38,065 nucleotides of DNA, from the NCBI RefSeq assembly GCF_937880195.1, contig NZ_CALFLA010000039.1:1-38065 (forward strand), given 5' to 3'. Positions 1 through 8,662 of this stretch are shown here, in pieces. Made by a program: the position numbers and the translations under genes. The DNA is from an uncultured Blautia sp. Its GTDB lineage: Bacteria > Bacillota > Clostridia > Lachnospirales > Lachnospiraceae. Within the stretch, counting starts at the first letter, position 1, and each line of letters begins with the position of its first letter. The notes beneath the pieces were generated by a model. It did not search any database, was not told where the DNA came from, and saw only the letters and a program-made list of their open reading frames with translations.

Positions 1-1092
1 TTATTTTACAGTTTCCCGGCACAAATAGACTCTTCTGCCACATTCAGCCGCCGGTTTTTCTACGGCATAGTAAGATAGGACCCCAAGGATCACTGCCCCT
101 GTCAGGGAAAAAAGCAGCGCCGCCCCTGCATGTTCCTTAAGCAGTTCTGTATTTTTCCACAAAGTCTTTTCCAGAATGTAAAAGGCGGTCTCCTGCATCA
201 CATAAATGGAATAGGCATACTTTCCAAATTTCCAGAGAGGGATCCGGCTTGCCAGTCTGGACAAAATGCCTTTTTCTGTCAGCATACAGAGAAACAGAGC
301 CGAAAAAAGAATCACTACCACAAACTGATTCTTTCCAGCAGCTTTTCCCATAAAAAAATCATACAGAAGCCCAAGAAAACTTATGATCTCCGTCAGGGAG
401 ATCCACTGGATCAGTTTCTTTTTTGCTTCCGGCGCTGCGGTCCGTACTCTTTTTTTCAGGGAGTCGTAGATATTTCCAAGAAGATATCCCAGCCCCACGC
501 CAGCCACTGCCCTTGCCATGGCAAGGCTAAATACGCCGTAAACAACTGCTCTTCCAAATCCTCCATCTGTGCTTGTAATATTCAGCACGTACCCAAAATA
601 CACAAGCAGGCAGATCAGAAGCTTCATGGCTTTGGAATTTTTCATTACCTTATATAATAGAAAATAAAAAACCTCCGCAAAGAAAAAAGCCGACACATAC
701 CAGTTCAGCCCCTTCCAGCCTGTGGTAAGCCCTGTGGACTGGAGGAAAAAGAGATTCAAAATCCCCTGATCTAAAGGTACGTCCAGAAAAACAACTGACA
801 AAACTGTAGACACTGCAAGAACCGGCCACAAGCGAAGGATCTTTTTTGTAAGAAAATCCCAGGCAGTCTGATCCGGCCGGGCCAGAAGAGACCGATACAA
901 AAAGCAGCCGGACATAATAAAAAAGCATTCCACAATATATTTTGTATATCTGGACTGATCTGCAAGAAGCTGATAAATCTCCGCGCCTTGGGTGTAGGGC
1001 ATCATAAAGGAATGGAGAAGATGAAAATATACAATAGAAACTGCAAAGAAAAACCGCAGAAGCTCAATATTTTTTAATCTTTCTTTTTTCAT
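1..1092 (-). CDS. Membrane acyltransferase (acyltransferase-3 family)
   Basis: Predicted integral membrane O-acyltransferase of the OafA/YrhL-like acyltransferase-3 family, which moves acyl groups (often acetyl) onto cell-surface polysaccharides; the acceptor here is unknown. The 363-residue product opens with the family-typical ELLRFFFAVSIVYFHLLHS, a membrane segment carrying the expected histidine near the N-terminus, and has about ten hydrophobic segments in all. I place the start at the ATG at 1092, eight bases after AAGGAG. A GTG nine bases further upstream overlaps that ribosome binding site and is unlikely. The ATG overlaps the stop of the upstream GNAT gene by 4 bp (ATGA), so the two are translationally coupled. 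The stop codon is the first three bases of the window, so the gene is complete. Family is confident; substrate is not. Confidence 0.85.
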   Translation of the reverse strand: MKKERLKNIELLRFFFAVSIVYFHLLHSFMMPYTQGAEIYQLLADQSRYTKYIVECFFIMSGCFLYRSLLARPDQTAWDFLTKKILRLWPVLAVSTVLSVVFLDVPLDQGILNLFFLQSTGLTTGWKGLNWYVSAFFFAEVFYFLLYKVMKNSKAMKLLICLLVYFGYVLNITSTDGGFGRAVVYGVFSLAMARAVAGVGLGYLLGNIYDSLKKRVRTAAPEAKKKLIQWISLTEIISFLGLLYDFFMGKAAGKNQFVVVILFSALFLCMLTEKGILSRLASRIPLWKFGKYAYSIYVMQETAFYILEKTLWKNTELLKEHAGAALLFSLTGAVILGVLSYYAVEKPAAECGRRVYLCRETVK

Positions 1093-1679
1093 GGTTCCCA
1101 CTCCTTAAATTCTTTCCGTACTTCTTCAAAAGGTCGGAAAGCCTGAGGCTTCCTTGGGTGTTCGCTTAAGAATTTTTCCATCCAAACCATATTGTACCAG
1201 GTACCAAATTTATAAGCGCACTGATGAAACTCTGCCACCTTCTGATATCCAAGGCGGCTGTGAAATTTTACACTATCTCTGGTAAGAAACTGGTCTTCCT
1301 TTTCTGGATAGGCAATGCAGGCATTGCTGTTAATCACATTCTGTTTCTTCAGCACATATTCTAAGGCTTCGTAAAGAGTCCGTCCCGTTCCCTTACCCTT
1401 ATAATCTTTTTTTACATAGATGGAGGTTTCCACCGACCAGGCATATGCAGCCCGAACGTGAAGAGGACCTGCGTATGCGTAGCCTATGATTTCTTCTCCC
1501 TTGAGCGCCAAAAGATAAGGATATTTTTTCAGGGTATGAATAATCCTTTTTTGAAATTCTTCCACCGAGGGCACCTCATATTCAAAGGTAATTGCGGTAT
1601 TTTTGATATAGGGAGCGTAAATATTAAGGATTGCTTCTGCATCGGAAGGAGATGCAATCTTTATCTCAATGTTATTCAT
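1089..1679 (-). CDS. GNAT N-acetyltransferase, phosphinothricin acetyltransferase-like
   Basis: Cytoplasmic acetyl-CoA-dependent N-acetyltransferase of 196 residues. The N-terminal stretch (residues about 4-45, ASPSDAEAILNIYAPYI then TAITFEYE) is the pattern of the phosphinothricin/methionine-sulfoximine acetyltransferase subgroup. A core motif around YKGKGTGRTLYEALE (about residues 93-108) matches the acetyl-CoA pyrophosphate-binding loop of the fold. The C-terminal 40 residues (FLSEHPRKPQ onward) extend past the usual fold. The substrate could be an amino-acid analogue or a small amine; neither can be read from sequence. The ribosome binding site is GAGGTG, eight bases before the ATG. It sits downstream of the deo-operon hairpin and overlaps the next gene by 4 bp, so it probably forms a two-gene unit separate from nucleoside metabolism. 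Confidence 0.8.
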   Translation of the reverse strand: MNNIEIKIASPSDAEAILNIYAPYIKNTAITFEYEVPSVEEFQKRIIHTLKKYPYLLALKGEEIIGYAYAGPLHVRAAYAWSVETSIYVKKDYKGKGTGRTLYEALEYVLKKQNVINSNACIAYPEKEDQFLTRDSVKFHSRLGYQKVAEFHQCAYKFGTWYNMVWMEKFLSEHPRKPQAFRPFEEVRKEFKEWEP

Positions 1680-1717
1680 TTATTTGTCACCTCATTTACT
1701 GTCCCTCATAATAACAT

Positions 1718-1755
1718 TGCCGCCGCTTACCCGTCAATACCGGGAAGCGGCGGCA
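1718..1755 (-). terminator. GC-rich hairpin at the end of the deo genes
   Basis: A perfect 11-bp stem (TGCCGCCGCTT pairing with AAGCGGCGGCA) with an inner CCCG/CGGG pairing lies 26 bases after the deoC stop. It is stable enough to stop or protect the transcript, but the minus-strand side is followed by ATGTTATTATG rather than a clean T run. It may be an imperfect intrinsic terminator or a 3'-end-stabilising structure. It marks the boundary between the nucleoside genes and the acetyltransferase pair. Confidence 0.65.
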
Positions 1756-1780
1756 TGTATTTCTTTTATATACTCTTTTA

Positions 1781-2449
1781 TTAATACCCGCTTCCGTCAT
1801 CCGTATTTTTGATAATCTTTACAATACGGCTGGTTCCCAGACGGTCAGCTCCAAGGCGGATAAATTTTTCTGCATCCTCCAGTGAAGAAATTCCTCCTGC
1901 AGCTTTTACCTTTACCTCTGATCCTACATATTTTCTCATCAGTTCTACATCTGCAAAGGTTGCTCCAGATTTTGAAAAGCCTGTAGAGGTTTTAATAAAC
2001 TCTGCTCCTGCCTTTGTGACGATCTCACACATTTTTATCTTCTCTTCTTCTGTAAGAAGGCAGGTCTCAATAATTACCTTAAGGATTTTTCCGTGGCAGG
2101 CTTCATGAATACTGCGAATTTCGTCCTCCAGCTCCTGATATTTTTTATCCTTCAGCCATCCAATATTGATTACCATATCAATTTCAGAAGCCCCATTAGC
2201 AACAGCGTCCTTTGTCTCAAATACCTTTGTGGCTGTGGTGCTGTAGCCATTGGGGAAACCGATCACTGTACAGATAGGAAGCTTTCCATTCACATATTCA
2301 GCGCTTTGTTTTACGTAAGAAGCCGGAATACATGCAGAGGCTGTCTCGTATTTCATAGCGTCGTCAAGAATCTGGCGGATTTCCTCCCAGGTTGCAGTCT
2401 GGGTTAATAAGGTGTGGTCTACTTTGCTTAAAATATCTTTTTTGTTCAT
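1781..2449 (-). CDS. deoC: Deoxyribose-phosphate aldolase
   Basis: DeoC cleaves 2-deoxyribose-5-phosphate to glyceraldehyde-3-phosphate and acetaldehyde, the last step of deoxynucleoside breakdown in the cytoplasm. The 222-residue TIM-barrel protein has family-usual length. It shows the family residues: Asp91 in EIDMVIN, the Schiff-base lysine Lys153 in FIKTSTGF, and the assisting Lys182 in VKAAGGIS. A phosphate-binding GADRLGTS motif is near the C-terminus. It begins with an ATG preceded by AGAAAGGA, about 20 bases after deoB stops, so it is the last gene of the same transcript. DeoB directly upstream supplies its substrate. Nothing looks broken. Confidence 0.96.
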   Translation of the reverse strand: MNKKDILSKVDHTLLTQTATWEEIRQILDDAMKYETASACIPASYVKQSAEYVNGKLPICTVIGFPNGYSTTATKVFETKDAVANGASEIDMVINIGWLKDKKYQELEDEIRSIHEACHGKILKVIIETCLLTEEEKIKMCEIVTKAGAEFIKTSTGFSKSGATFADVELMRKYVGSEVKVKAAGGISSLEDAEKFIRLGADRLGTSRIVKIIKNTDDGSGY

Positions 2450-2468
2450 AATTATCCTTTCTGACAGC

Positions 2469-3659
2469 TTATTTAAGCTGTTCCAAAATCGAATGTCCGA
2501 TGGTTCCCTGGGGCATTTTTACACCGAAATTATCTGCAATAGTTGCACCAATCACCGCAAAGGTATCTGTGTTTTCCAATTTCCCACTTTCTTTTAAGGA
2601 GGGAGAATATGCCACAAATGGCACATGCTCTCTTGTATGGTCCGTGCCGGTATGGGTGGGGTCGTTTCCATGATCTGCTGTAATGATCAAAAGATCATCT
2701 TCCCGAAGGACTTCCAGAAGCTCACCCAATTTCTGGTCAAATTTTTCCAGCTCTCTGGCATAACCCTCTACATTTCTTCGGTGTCCCCAAAGAGCATCAA
2801 AATCTACCAGGTTGGTAAAGCACAGTCCTTCAAAATCTCTTCCGGCAATTTCAATAGTCTGTTCCATTCCATGAACAGAGCTTTTTGATTTATTGGATTC
2901 TGTAAGGCCTTCTCCGTCAAAAATATCAAAGATCTTTCCAACAGAGATCACATCAAATCCTGCTGCCTTCAAAGCGTCCAGAGCTGTTTTGCCATAGGGC
3001 TTCAAAGCATAATCATGACGGTTTGCCGTACGTTTAAACTGACCCTTCTTTTTGCCTACATAAGGTCTGGCAATGACCCGGCCTACCTTCCACTCATCCT
3101 TCATGGTAAGCTCTCTCGCAATTTCACAGCAGCGATACAGCTCCTGAAGGCCAAAGGTTTCTTCATTTCCGCAGATCTGGAGAACAGAATCTGCAGAGGT
3201 ATATACGATCATATGTCCAGTGGCAATTTCTTCCTCCCCAAGCTCATCCAGAATTTCCGTACCGCTGGCGCTTTTGTTGCCAATGATCACCCGTCCTGTC
3301 CTTTTGGACAGCTCGTCAAGAAGCTCTTTAGGGAAGCCTGTTTCGGTAAAGGTTTTAAAAGGTGTGGTAATATGAAGCCCCATCATTTCCCAGTGCCCGG
3401 TCATGGTATCCTTGCCCACGCTGGCTTCTGCCATTTCCATATAATAACCTGCGGGAGTTTCTGCAGGAAGAATGCCTTTTAATGGATGGAGGTTGGCGAT
3501 TCCCAGCTTCTGAAAATTAGGGATCTGAAAGTTTTCTGTTTTTTCTGCAATATGCCCTAAAGTATCTGTTCCTGCATCTCCATATTGCGCCGCGTCAGGC
3601 AGGGCGCCGATTCCCATGGAATCTACCACTATGGTAAAAATACGTTTAAATTTTTTCAA
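2469..3659 (-). CDS. deoB: Phosphopentomutase
   Basis: DeoB interconverts (deoxy)ribose-1-phosphate and the 5-phosphate, linking the nucleoside phosphorylases to DeoC and the pentose phosphate pathway. The 396-residue protein has the alkaline-phosphatase-superfamily metal ligands: Asp13 in [13 protein letters not shown] and the late [21 protein letters not shown] cluster. The phospho-accepting threonine is Thr85 in KDTMTGHWE, the same number as in the characterised Bacillus enzyme. The start is TTG, seven to eight bases after AGAAGGGA. No in-frame ATG exists before residue 15, and starting there would delete the metal-binding Asp13, so TTG is well supported. The gene lies 38 bases after udp. 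Confidence 0.95.
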   Translation of the reverse strand: MKKFKRIFTIVVDSMGIGALPDAAQYGDAGTDTLGHIAEKTENFQIPNFQKLGIANLHPLKGILPAETPAGYYMEMAEASVGKDTMTGHWEMMGLHITTPFKTFTETGFPKELLDELSKRTGRVIIGNKSASGTEILDELGEEEIATGHMIVYTSADSVLQICGNEETFGLQELYRCCEIARELTMKDEWKVGRVIARPYVGKKKGQFKRTANRHDYALKPYGKTALDALKAAGFDVISVGKIFDIFDGEGLTESNKSKSSVHGMEQTIEIAGRDFEGLCFTNLVDFDALWGHRRNVEGYARELEKFDQKLGELLEVLREDDLLIITADHGNDPTHTGTDHTREHVPFVAYSPSLKESGKLENTDTFAVIGATIADNFGVKMPQGTIGHSILEQLK

Positions 3660-3697
3660 AAAATATGTCCCTTCTTTCTTAAAGATGGTCAGATAAA

Positions 3698-4477
3698 TTA
3701 TTTTTCTCTGTCTTCCCGGATCAGCTTGCGGATTGCTTCTACCGCAACTTTGATGGCAGACTCTGTGTCATGGACAATGGGATTATCAAGTCCTGCTGCG
3801 TTTCGCTCCTGATTTCCCACTACAAGAAAGTCTGATCCGCAGCGTACCCTCAAATGGCTTGCCGCAACAAACAGGGCTGCAGACTCCATTTCAGATGCTT
3901 TGCACCCAAGGCGTTTCCATGCTTCCCACTTATTCAGAAGTTCATAGCTTACCGGCATTCTTTCCGGCTCATGCTGTCCGTAAAAAGCGTCCTTACACTG
4001 AACCACGCCTGCATGATACGTATAGCCCAGCTCTTTTGCAGAGGCTACCAGAGCGTTTGTCACTTCCAGATCTGCTACTGCCGGAAATTCAATAGGCGCA
4101 TATTCTCTGCTGGTTCCCTCCATACGGATGGCTCCTGTTGCAACCACAATGTCTCCGCCTTTTACATCCATTTCAATCCCTCCGCAGGTTCCCACACGGA
4201 TAAAGGTATCTGCTCCGCAAAGGACCAGCTCCTCCATTGCAATGGACGCTGAGGGGCCGCCGATTCCGGTAGAGGTAACACTGACCTTTTCACCGTCCAG
4301 ATATCCAGTGTAGGTCACATATTCTCTGCTGTCTGCCACCAGCCTTGCATCATCAAAAAACTTTGCGATCTTTTCACAACGTTTTGGATCTCCCGGAAGG
4401 ATCACGTAGCGTCCTACATCGCCTTTACGAATTTGCAAATGATACTGTAATCCTGCTTCTCCTGAATAATTCTGCAT
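3698..4477 (-). CDS. udp: Uridine phosphorylase
   Basis: Nucleoside phosphorylase of the PNP/UDP family (NP-I fold) that uses phosphate to split uridine, and probably deoxyuridine, into uracil and (deoxy)ribose-1-phosphate. The 259-residue protein has the phosphate site GDPKR (residues 29-33), STGIGGPS (69-76) and RVGTCGG (94-100). The late [11 protein letters not shown] segment holds the ribose-binding Met-Glu pair. An IVGNQER-like segment and length fit uridine phosphorylase better than DeoD, but overlap with other NP-I enzymes is possible. The ATG is two bases after the cdd stop, and the ribosome binding site GGAGG lies within the last codons of cdd, indicating tight coupling. It takes up the uridine made by CDD. 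Confidence 0.9.
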   Translation of the reverse strand: MQNYSGEAGLQYHLQIRKGDVGRYVILPGDPKRCEKIAKFFDDARLVADSREYVTYTGYLDGEKVSVTSTGIGGPSASIAMEELVLCGADTFIRVGTCGGIEMDVKGGDIVVATGAIRMEGTSREYAPIEFPAVADLEVTNALVASAKELGYTYHAGVVQCKDAFYGQHEPERMPVSYELLNKWEAWKRLGCKASEMESAALFVAASHLRVRCGSDFLVVGNQERNAAGLDNPIVHDTESAIKVAVEAIRKLIREDREK

Positions 4478-4479
4478 TT

Positions 4480-4929
4480 TTATTCCTCCTTTTCCCGGCC
4501 CAGATTTTCCGGTCCGAATCCCAGCGGCAGCAATTCTGCCAGACTGTAATTTAATATTCCGCCATTTCCATCCTCAAGAAGTATCCGAAATTCCCCGGGG
4601 GCACAAAATTCCCGCATTACCTGACGGCATACGCCGCAGGGCGAACAGGTTTCTTTTGCTTCGCTTCCCTTTGGTCCTCCTACTATGGCAATGGCTGCAA
4701 ACTCTCTTTCTCCCTCAGAAACAGCCTTAAAAAATGCAGTCCGTTCTGCGCAGTTAGTAGGAGAATAGGATGCGTTTTCTATGTTGCAGCCCAGATATAT
4801 CTTTCCCTTTTTCGTCATAAGGGCCGCTCCTACCTGAAAGCCGGAATAGGGCGTATAAGCGCGCTTTCTGGCCTCATGGGCAAGGCGAATCAGCTCTTTT
4901 TCATTTATTTTTTCACAGTCTGTTCCCAT
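4480..4929 (-). CDS. cdd: Cytidine deaminase
   Basis: Zinc hydrolase that deaminates cytidine and deoxycytidine to uridine and deoxyuridine. The 149-residue length is close to the tetrameric bacterial class. Catalytic and metal residues are all visible: Cys60 and Glu62 in TNCAERTA, and Cys98 and Cys101 in PCGVCRQ. The substrate-binding segment NIENASY precedes them. The ATG at 4929 has GGAGAG about seven bases upstream and overlaps the 3' end of punA by 17 bp. The last ten residues (ENLGREKEE region) extend beyond the catalytic fold and their codons supply the ribosome binding site of udp. Confidence 0.95.
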   Translation of the reverse strand: MGTDCEKINEKELIRLAHEARKRAYTPYSGFQVGAALMTKKGKIYLGCNIENASYSPTNCAERTAFFKAVSEGEREFAAIAIVGGPKGSEAKETCSPCGVCRQVMREFCAPGEFRILLEDGNGGILNYSLAELLPLGFGPENLGREKEE

Positions 4930-5764
4930 TATTTTTCTCTCCGATCAGACCTATAGTTTCTGTTACCAGTTTCTTAAAATCTCTGGCCACACGATCTGCC
5001 GTTTCCTGTACCTCTTTATGATCCAAGGGCTGGGAGGACATTCCTGATGCCAGATTTGTAATGCAGGAAATTCCGCATACCTTCATTCCCATATGGTTTG
5101 CAGCCATTGCTTCGCAGGCGGTGCTCATTCCTGCCGCGTCTGCGCCAAGGATCCTGCACATCCTGATTTCCGCAGGCGTCTCATAATTTGGCCCTGTAAA
5201 CTGCATGTATACGCCCTGCTGAATGGGAACCTTCACGTTTTTTGCTGCCTCAATGATGATTTCCTGAAGTTCTTTTTTGTATACCTGGCTCATATCCGGG
5301 AATCTTGGTCCAAGTTCCTCAAGATTTGGCCCAATGAGAGGGCTTGGAACTGCTGTTGTAATATGGTCTGTGATCATCATCAGGTCTCCCGGCCGGAAGT
5401 CAAAATTTACGCCTCCTGCCGCGTTGGTAAGAATCAGTGTTTTCGCACCCAGAAGCCCCATAAGTCTGGTGGGAAGCACTACGTCTGACATTTCATAACC
5501 TTCATAATAATGTACCCGTCCCTGCATAGCAACTACCGGAACGTCCTTTACATATCCAAAAAGAAAACGCCCCTGATGCCCTGCTACCGTAGATACTGGA
5601 AAACCTTCAATCTCAGAATATTCCAGTGTTTCCACAATATCCATTTCCTGCGCATAATCTCCAAGACCTGACCCAAGGATCAGCGCAACCTCCGGCTTAA
5701 AGGTAATCCTTTGTTTTACTGCATTTGCGCATGTGATCAGTTTTTTGTAAATTCTATTTCCCAT
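4913..5764 (-). CDS. punA: Purine nucleoside phosphorylase (trimeric class)
   Basis: Splits inosine, guanosine and their deoxy forms with phosphate into base plus (deoxy)ribose-1-phosphate. The 283-residue protein belongs to the mammalian-like class I family: phosphate loop GSGLGD (31-36), RVHYYEGY (83-90), NAAGGVN (114-120), GPNYETPAE with the purine-contacting glutamate (191-199), and AGMSTACEAMAA (211-222). It would use the inosine made by the nearby adenosine deaminase. It starts four bases after the stop of the Crp/Fnr-family regulator, whose last codons provide its ribosome binding site, so the regulator and enzyme are co-transcribed. Confidence 0.95.
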   Translation of the reverse strand: MGNRIYKKLITCANAVKQRITFKPEVALILGSGLGDYAQEMDIVETLEYSEIEGFPVSTVAGHQGRFLFGYVKDVPVVAMQGRVHYYEGYEMSDVVLPTRLMGLLGAKTLILTNAAGGVNFDFRPGDLMMITDHITTAVPSPLIGPNLEELGPRFPDMSQVYKKELQEIIIEAAKNVKVPIQQGVYMQFTGPNYETPAEIRMCRILGADAAGMSTACEAMAANHMGMKVCGISCITNLASGMSSQPLDHKEVQETADRVARDFKKLVTETIGLIGEKNNGNRL

Positions 5765-5768
5765 ATCA

Positions 5769-6491
5769 TCACCTCTCTATTAATGCTGATACCGTTTCAT
5801 TCATCTTCATATACTGCTCTTTATTAATACTGAACTTGTTTCCTTCTTTTGTGATCCATCCGTTTTCGTGGAACTTCTTGACCGCGCGGTTGACTGTGCG
5901 GACACAAAGTCCTGTCATTTCAGAAAGTTCCGTCCTGGAAGAGGACACAAAAAACACTCCGTTTTTTTCGTTTTTCTTATAATTATCTACCAGGTAGAGA
6001 GCCAGCCTGTCCGCCCCCTGCAAAAATAAGTATGCCCTGCTTTTTCTGTCTGTTTCCAGTAAATAACGTCCTACTGTTTTTGCTTCTCGTTTCAATGCGT
6101 TGATATCTGTATTCAGCCACTTTTCGTAGCTGTATTTGGGAATTTTGATGGCGATACATGGCGTTACCGTTTCTATGGTAGCCGTGTATGCAGGAAGATC
6201 CAGAACCAGCTCCATGCCGCCCATTGCTTCCAGTGTGTTTACTCTCATAAAATCATATACAATTCCGTAAATTCTGTAATCTGCTGCCCGGACAATTCCC
6301 TCTATAATCAAGTATATATACCTTACCGGTTCATTTTCTCTGATAAAGGTATAATCCTTTTCCATTCTGACAATCTGAAAAGAATCTATGAGCCATTTGG
6401 GCGCGCCGGCAAAATACGCCTTCAGTTCTTCATATTTTTCTTTGTCTATCTCGCCTAAAACAGATATGGCGTTATATAAATAATCACTCAT
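5769..6491 (-). CDS. Crp/Fnr-family transcriptional regulator
   Basis: A 240-residue regulator with an N-terminal cyclic-nucleotide-binding-like beta barrel (residues about 35-125) and a C-terminal winged helix-turn-helix (about 186-222, RTELSEMTGLCVRTVNRAVKKF). The stretch where cAMP binders carry a phosphate-binding Arg-Ser/Thr-Ala reads EAMGGMELVLDLPAYTATI, so the cAMP-contacting arginine is missing. No N-terminal cysteine cluster of the FNR type is present. The ligand is therefore unknown; being inside a nucleoside operon, a nucleoside or sugar phosphate would be a reasonable guess (inference). It is separated from the upstream transporter gene by about 90 bases containing hairpins and followed after four bases by punA. 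It is the obvious candidate local regulator. Confidence 0.88.
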   Translation of the reverse strand: MSDYLYNAISVLGEIDKEKYEELKAYFAGAPKWLIDSFQIVRMEKDYTFIRENEPVRYIYLIIEGIVRAADYRIYGIVYDFMRVNTLEAMGGMELVLDLPAYTATIETVTPCIAIKIPKYSYEKWLNTDINALKREAKTVGRYLLETDRKSRAYLFLQGADRLALYLVDNYKKNEKNGVFFVSSSRTELSEMTGLCVRTVNRAVKKFHENGWITKEGNKFSINKEQYMKMNETVSALIER

Positions 6492-6517
6492 GATTCTTCC
6501 CCTCTTTTAGGAAAACA

Positions 6518-6545
6518 GGCTGCCCCACTTACCTGTGCGGCAGCC
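6518..6545 (-). terminator. Hairpin between the transporter and regulator genes
   Basis: A 7-bp GC-rich stem (GGCTGCC with GGCAGCC) lies between the substrate-binding protein stop (6583) and the regulator start (6491). Read on the minus strand it is followed by TGTTTTCC, a poor T run; read on the plus strand it is followed by a good run of six T. A smaller GACAG/CTGTC stem sits just upstream at about 6558-6575. On the minus strand it probably acts as a leaky terminator or a 3'-end protector, so the transporter message is more abundant than the downstream enzyme message. Confidence 0.5.
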
Positions 6546-6582
6546 CTTTTTTATGTGAGACAGATATTCCCTGTCTTTTTTA

Positions 6583-7647
6583 TTACTGGATCAGCTCTAC
6601 TTTTACGATTTCTGCAGGAACTTCTGTTGCGCTTGCTGCAACAGTATCGTTTTCTACTTTAATAGATCCGTCAACCAGGCCTTCAAACAGCTTATCATAG
6701 GTAGCCTGATCGAATTTTTCAAATTTGGATGTTTCCATTGGCAGTAAGATGCCGTTGTCTGCTGCTGTAAGAGTTACGGATTTTCCCCCTTCAAAGGTTC
6801 CGTCATAATAGGATTTTACTGTATTATATACGGAATCCCCAAGATTCTTCATAGCAGAGGTAATAACTGTGTCAGATTCTCCGGACTGGTCAACGTCTAC
6901 GCCGATTACTTTACCGCCGGAAGTTTCTGCCGCTTTCATAACAGAGTTTCCAACAGCGCCGCCGCAGGCAAAGATAACTTCTGTTCCTTCGTTATACCAT
7001 GCTGCTGCTTTTGCATTATTTTCCGGAGTTGCGTCAAAGTTTCCTACATAAGTATATTTCATAGAAACTTCTTCTACGCCAAGTTCTTTTGCAGCCGCGT
7101 CTGCGCCCTGGATAAATCCATATCCGTAACGAATTACTGCCGGAACTGCAATGCCGCCCATAAAGCCAAGCTTTGTATAGCCTTCTGCTACTGCCGCATA
7201 TCCTGCAAGATAGCCAGCCTGCTCTTCTGCATAAAAGATAGACTCTACGTTTTTCTCAATACGCTGTCCCTCGTTTGGATCTGTAGGAGCTGCGTCAATG
7301 ATGATGAATTTTACATCCGGGTATTTGTCCTGGGCTTCCAGAACCGGATACTCAAAGAGGAATCCCGGAGTTACGATAACCTTTGCTCCGCCTTTTACAG
7401 CAAGATCAATAGAGGTCAGACAAGCAGCGTCTGATTTCTCTGCTGGTTTGTAATATTTACAGGTAATGTCGTTATCTTTTGCATAGGCTTCCAGACCTTC
7501 CCAGGAACCCTGATTAAAGGATTTGTCATCAATAGTTCCTACGTCTGTGATCAGAGCAAGTTCATAGCCTTCGTCTGCACGAACGGCTGTAGCTCCGCCA
7601 AAGACCATCACTCCTGCAAGTAATAAACTTAATAATTTTTTCATCAT
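6583..7647 (-). CDS. BMP-family nucleoside-binding protein of the ABC importer
   Basis: Substrate-binding protein of the basic membrane protein (PnrA/BmpA/NupN) family, which delivers nucleosides to the adjacent permeases. The 354-residue product has the family opening ALITDVGTIDDKSFNQGSWEG (here residues about 30-50), then YYKPAEKSDAAC, and GVDVDQSGESDTVITSAMKN near the middle-to-late region. The signal peptide is clear (MMKKLLSLLLAGVMVFGGA), but the cleavage region reads TAVRADEG and there is no cysteine before about residue 60. The usual lipobox is absent and a signal peptidase I site after Ala24 is predicted instead. The ribosome binding site AAGGAGGA precedes two consecutive ATG codons; either could start. 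It is the last of the four transporter genes, 60 bases after the second permease. Confidence 0.9.
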   Translation of the reverse strand: MMKKLLSLLLAGVMVFGGATAVRADEGYELALITDVGTIDDKSFNQGSWEGLEAYAKDNDITCKYYKPAEKSDAACLTSIDLAVKGGAKVIVTPGFLFEYPVLEAQDKYPDVKFIIIDAAPTDPNEGQRIEKNVESIFYAEEQAGYLAGYAAVAEGYTKLGFMGGIAVPAVIRYGYGFIQGADAAAKELGVEEVSMKYTYVGNFDATPENNAKAAAWYNEGTEVIFACGGAVGNSVMKAAETSGGKVIGVDVDQSGESDTVITSAMKNLGDSVYNTVKSYYDGTFEGGKSVTLTAADNGILLPMETSKFEKFDQATYDKLFEGLVDGSIKVENDTVAASATEVPAEIVKVELIQ

Positions 7648-7706
7648 GTTTTTGTCCTCCTTTGGATTTTTATGTAAATTAATAAGTTTCCATTAAAAAA
7701 TATGTA

Positions 7707-8660
7707 TTATCTGCTTCCCTTGTCATAGGGGATTCCCTCAGCTCTTGGAGCCTGAGAATTTTTGGAAGAGAAAATAAGCACGATCAATGTGGCAACATAT
7801 GGGATCGTCTTATAGATTTCATTGGGAATGGGCAGAGATTTCAGTATCGGAATGGCTGAGTATGCGCTTGCCAGTGTTTTCATAATGCCGAAGAAAAATG
7901 CCGCCATCAGGATCTTGCCGCTTCTCCACTGTCCGAAGATCAATACTGCAATAGCAAGGAATCCATATCCGGCTACGGTAGCGTTAAAGTTTGTGGAGGT
8001 GGGCACTACAAACACCAGTCCTCCGATTCCAGCAAGAACGCCGGAAATAATAACGCCTGCATAACGGATTCCCGCAACATTTACACCAACGGAATCTGCC
8101 GCTCCCGGATGCTCGCCGCAGGCACGGAGCCGAAGGCCGAACCGTGTTTTTTTGATGGCAAAAGCCGCTACAAGGAAAATACCTATTCCGATAAATGTGG
8201 TGATATAACAGTTCTGGAACAACATTGGTCCTATTACAGGAATGTCTCCAAGAACCGGTACTTTTGAAATATAAAAAGTATCTGTAAATGGAATCTGCTG
8301 AGATCCCTGGATCATACGTGCAACGTAAATTGCAAAAGCCGGAGCAAACATGTTCAGAGCTGTACCGCTGATTGTCTGATCTGCTTTCATATTTACAGAA
8401 GCAAATGCGTGAAGCAGGGAAAAGATTCCTCCTACCACTCCTGCGATCAGCACTGCCAGCACCAAAAGAAGCTGTCCGCTGATGCTTTCCTGAAAAATAT
8501 TGATAAAGAAAATTCCTACAAAGGCTCCCATGACCATAATGCCTTCAAGAGCAATATTGATCACGCCGCTTCGCTCAGAATACATAGCTCCAATGGCTAC
8601 GATCAGAAGGGGGATCGCAAAATACATGGTCTGCTGAATGATAAAATATAATACGCTCAT
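7707..8660 (-). CDS. nupQ: Nucleoside ABC transporter permease (NupQ/YufQ-like)
   Basis: Inner-membrane permease of the BPD_transp_2 family, 317 residues with about eight hydrophobic helices. The typical cytoplasmic coupling region TRFGLRLRACGEHPGAADSVGVNV is present at about residues 171-194, where the family carries its contact to the ATPase. The N-terminal helix-loop ALLIVAIGAMYSERSGVINIALEGIM region is characteristic of the sugar/nucleoside permeases. It starts two bases after the first permease stops and shares its ribosome binding site region (AGGAGG in the last codons of that gene). Symbol follows the Bacillus NupNOPQ guanosine importer by family resemblance and gene order, not by proven orthology. 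Confidence 0.88.
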   Translation of the reverse strand: MSVLYFIIQQTMYFAIPLLIVAIGAMYSERSGVINIALEGIMVMGAFVGIFFINIFQESISGQLLLVLAVLIAGVVGGIFSLLHAFASVNMKADQTISGTALNMFAPAFAIYVARMIQGSQQIPFTDTFYISKVPVLGDIPVIGPMLFQNCYITTFIGIGIFLVAAFAIKKTRFGLRLRACGEHPGAADSVGVNVAGIRYAGVIISGVLAGIGGLVFVVPTSTNFNATVAGYGFLAIAVLIFGQWRSGKILMAAFFFGIMKTLASAYSAIPILKSLPIPNEIYKTIPYVATLIVLIFSSKNSQAPRAEGIPYDKGSR

Positions 8661-8662
8661 GC

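Noticed and set aside
1..1101. Longer acyltransferase reading from a GTG at 1101
   Set aside because: That GTG overlaps the ribosome binding site; the ATG at 1092 has the right spacing and a 4-bp overlap with the upstream stop.
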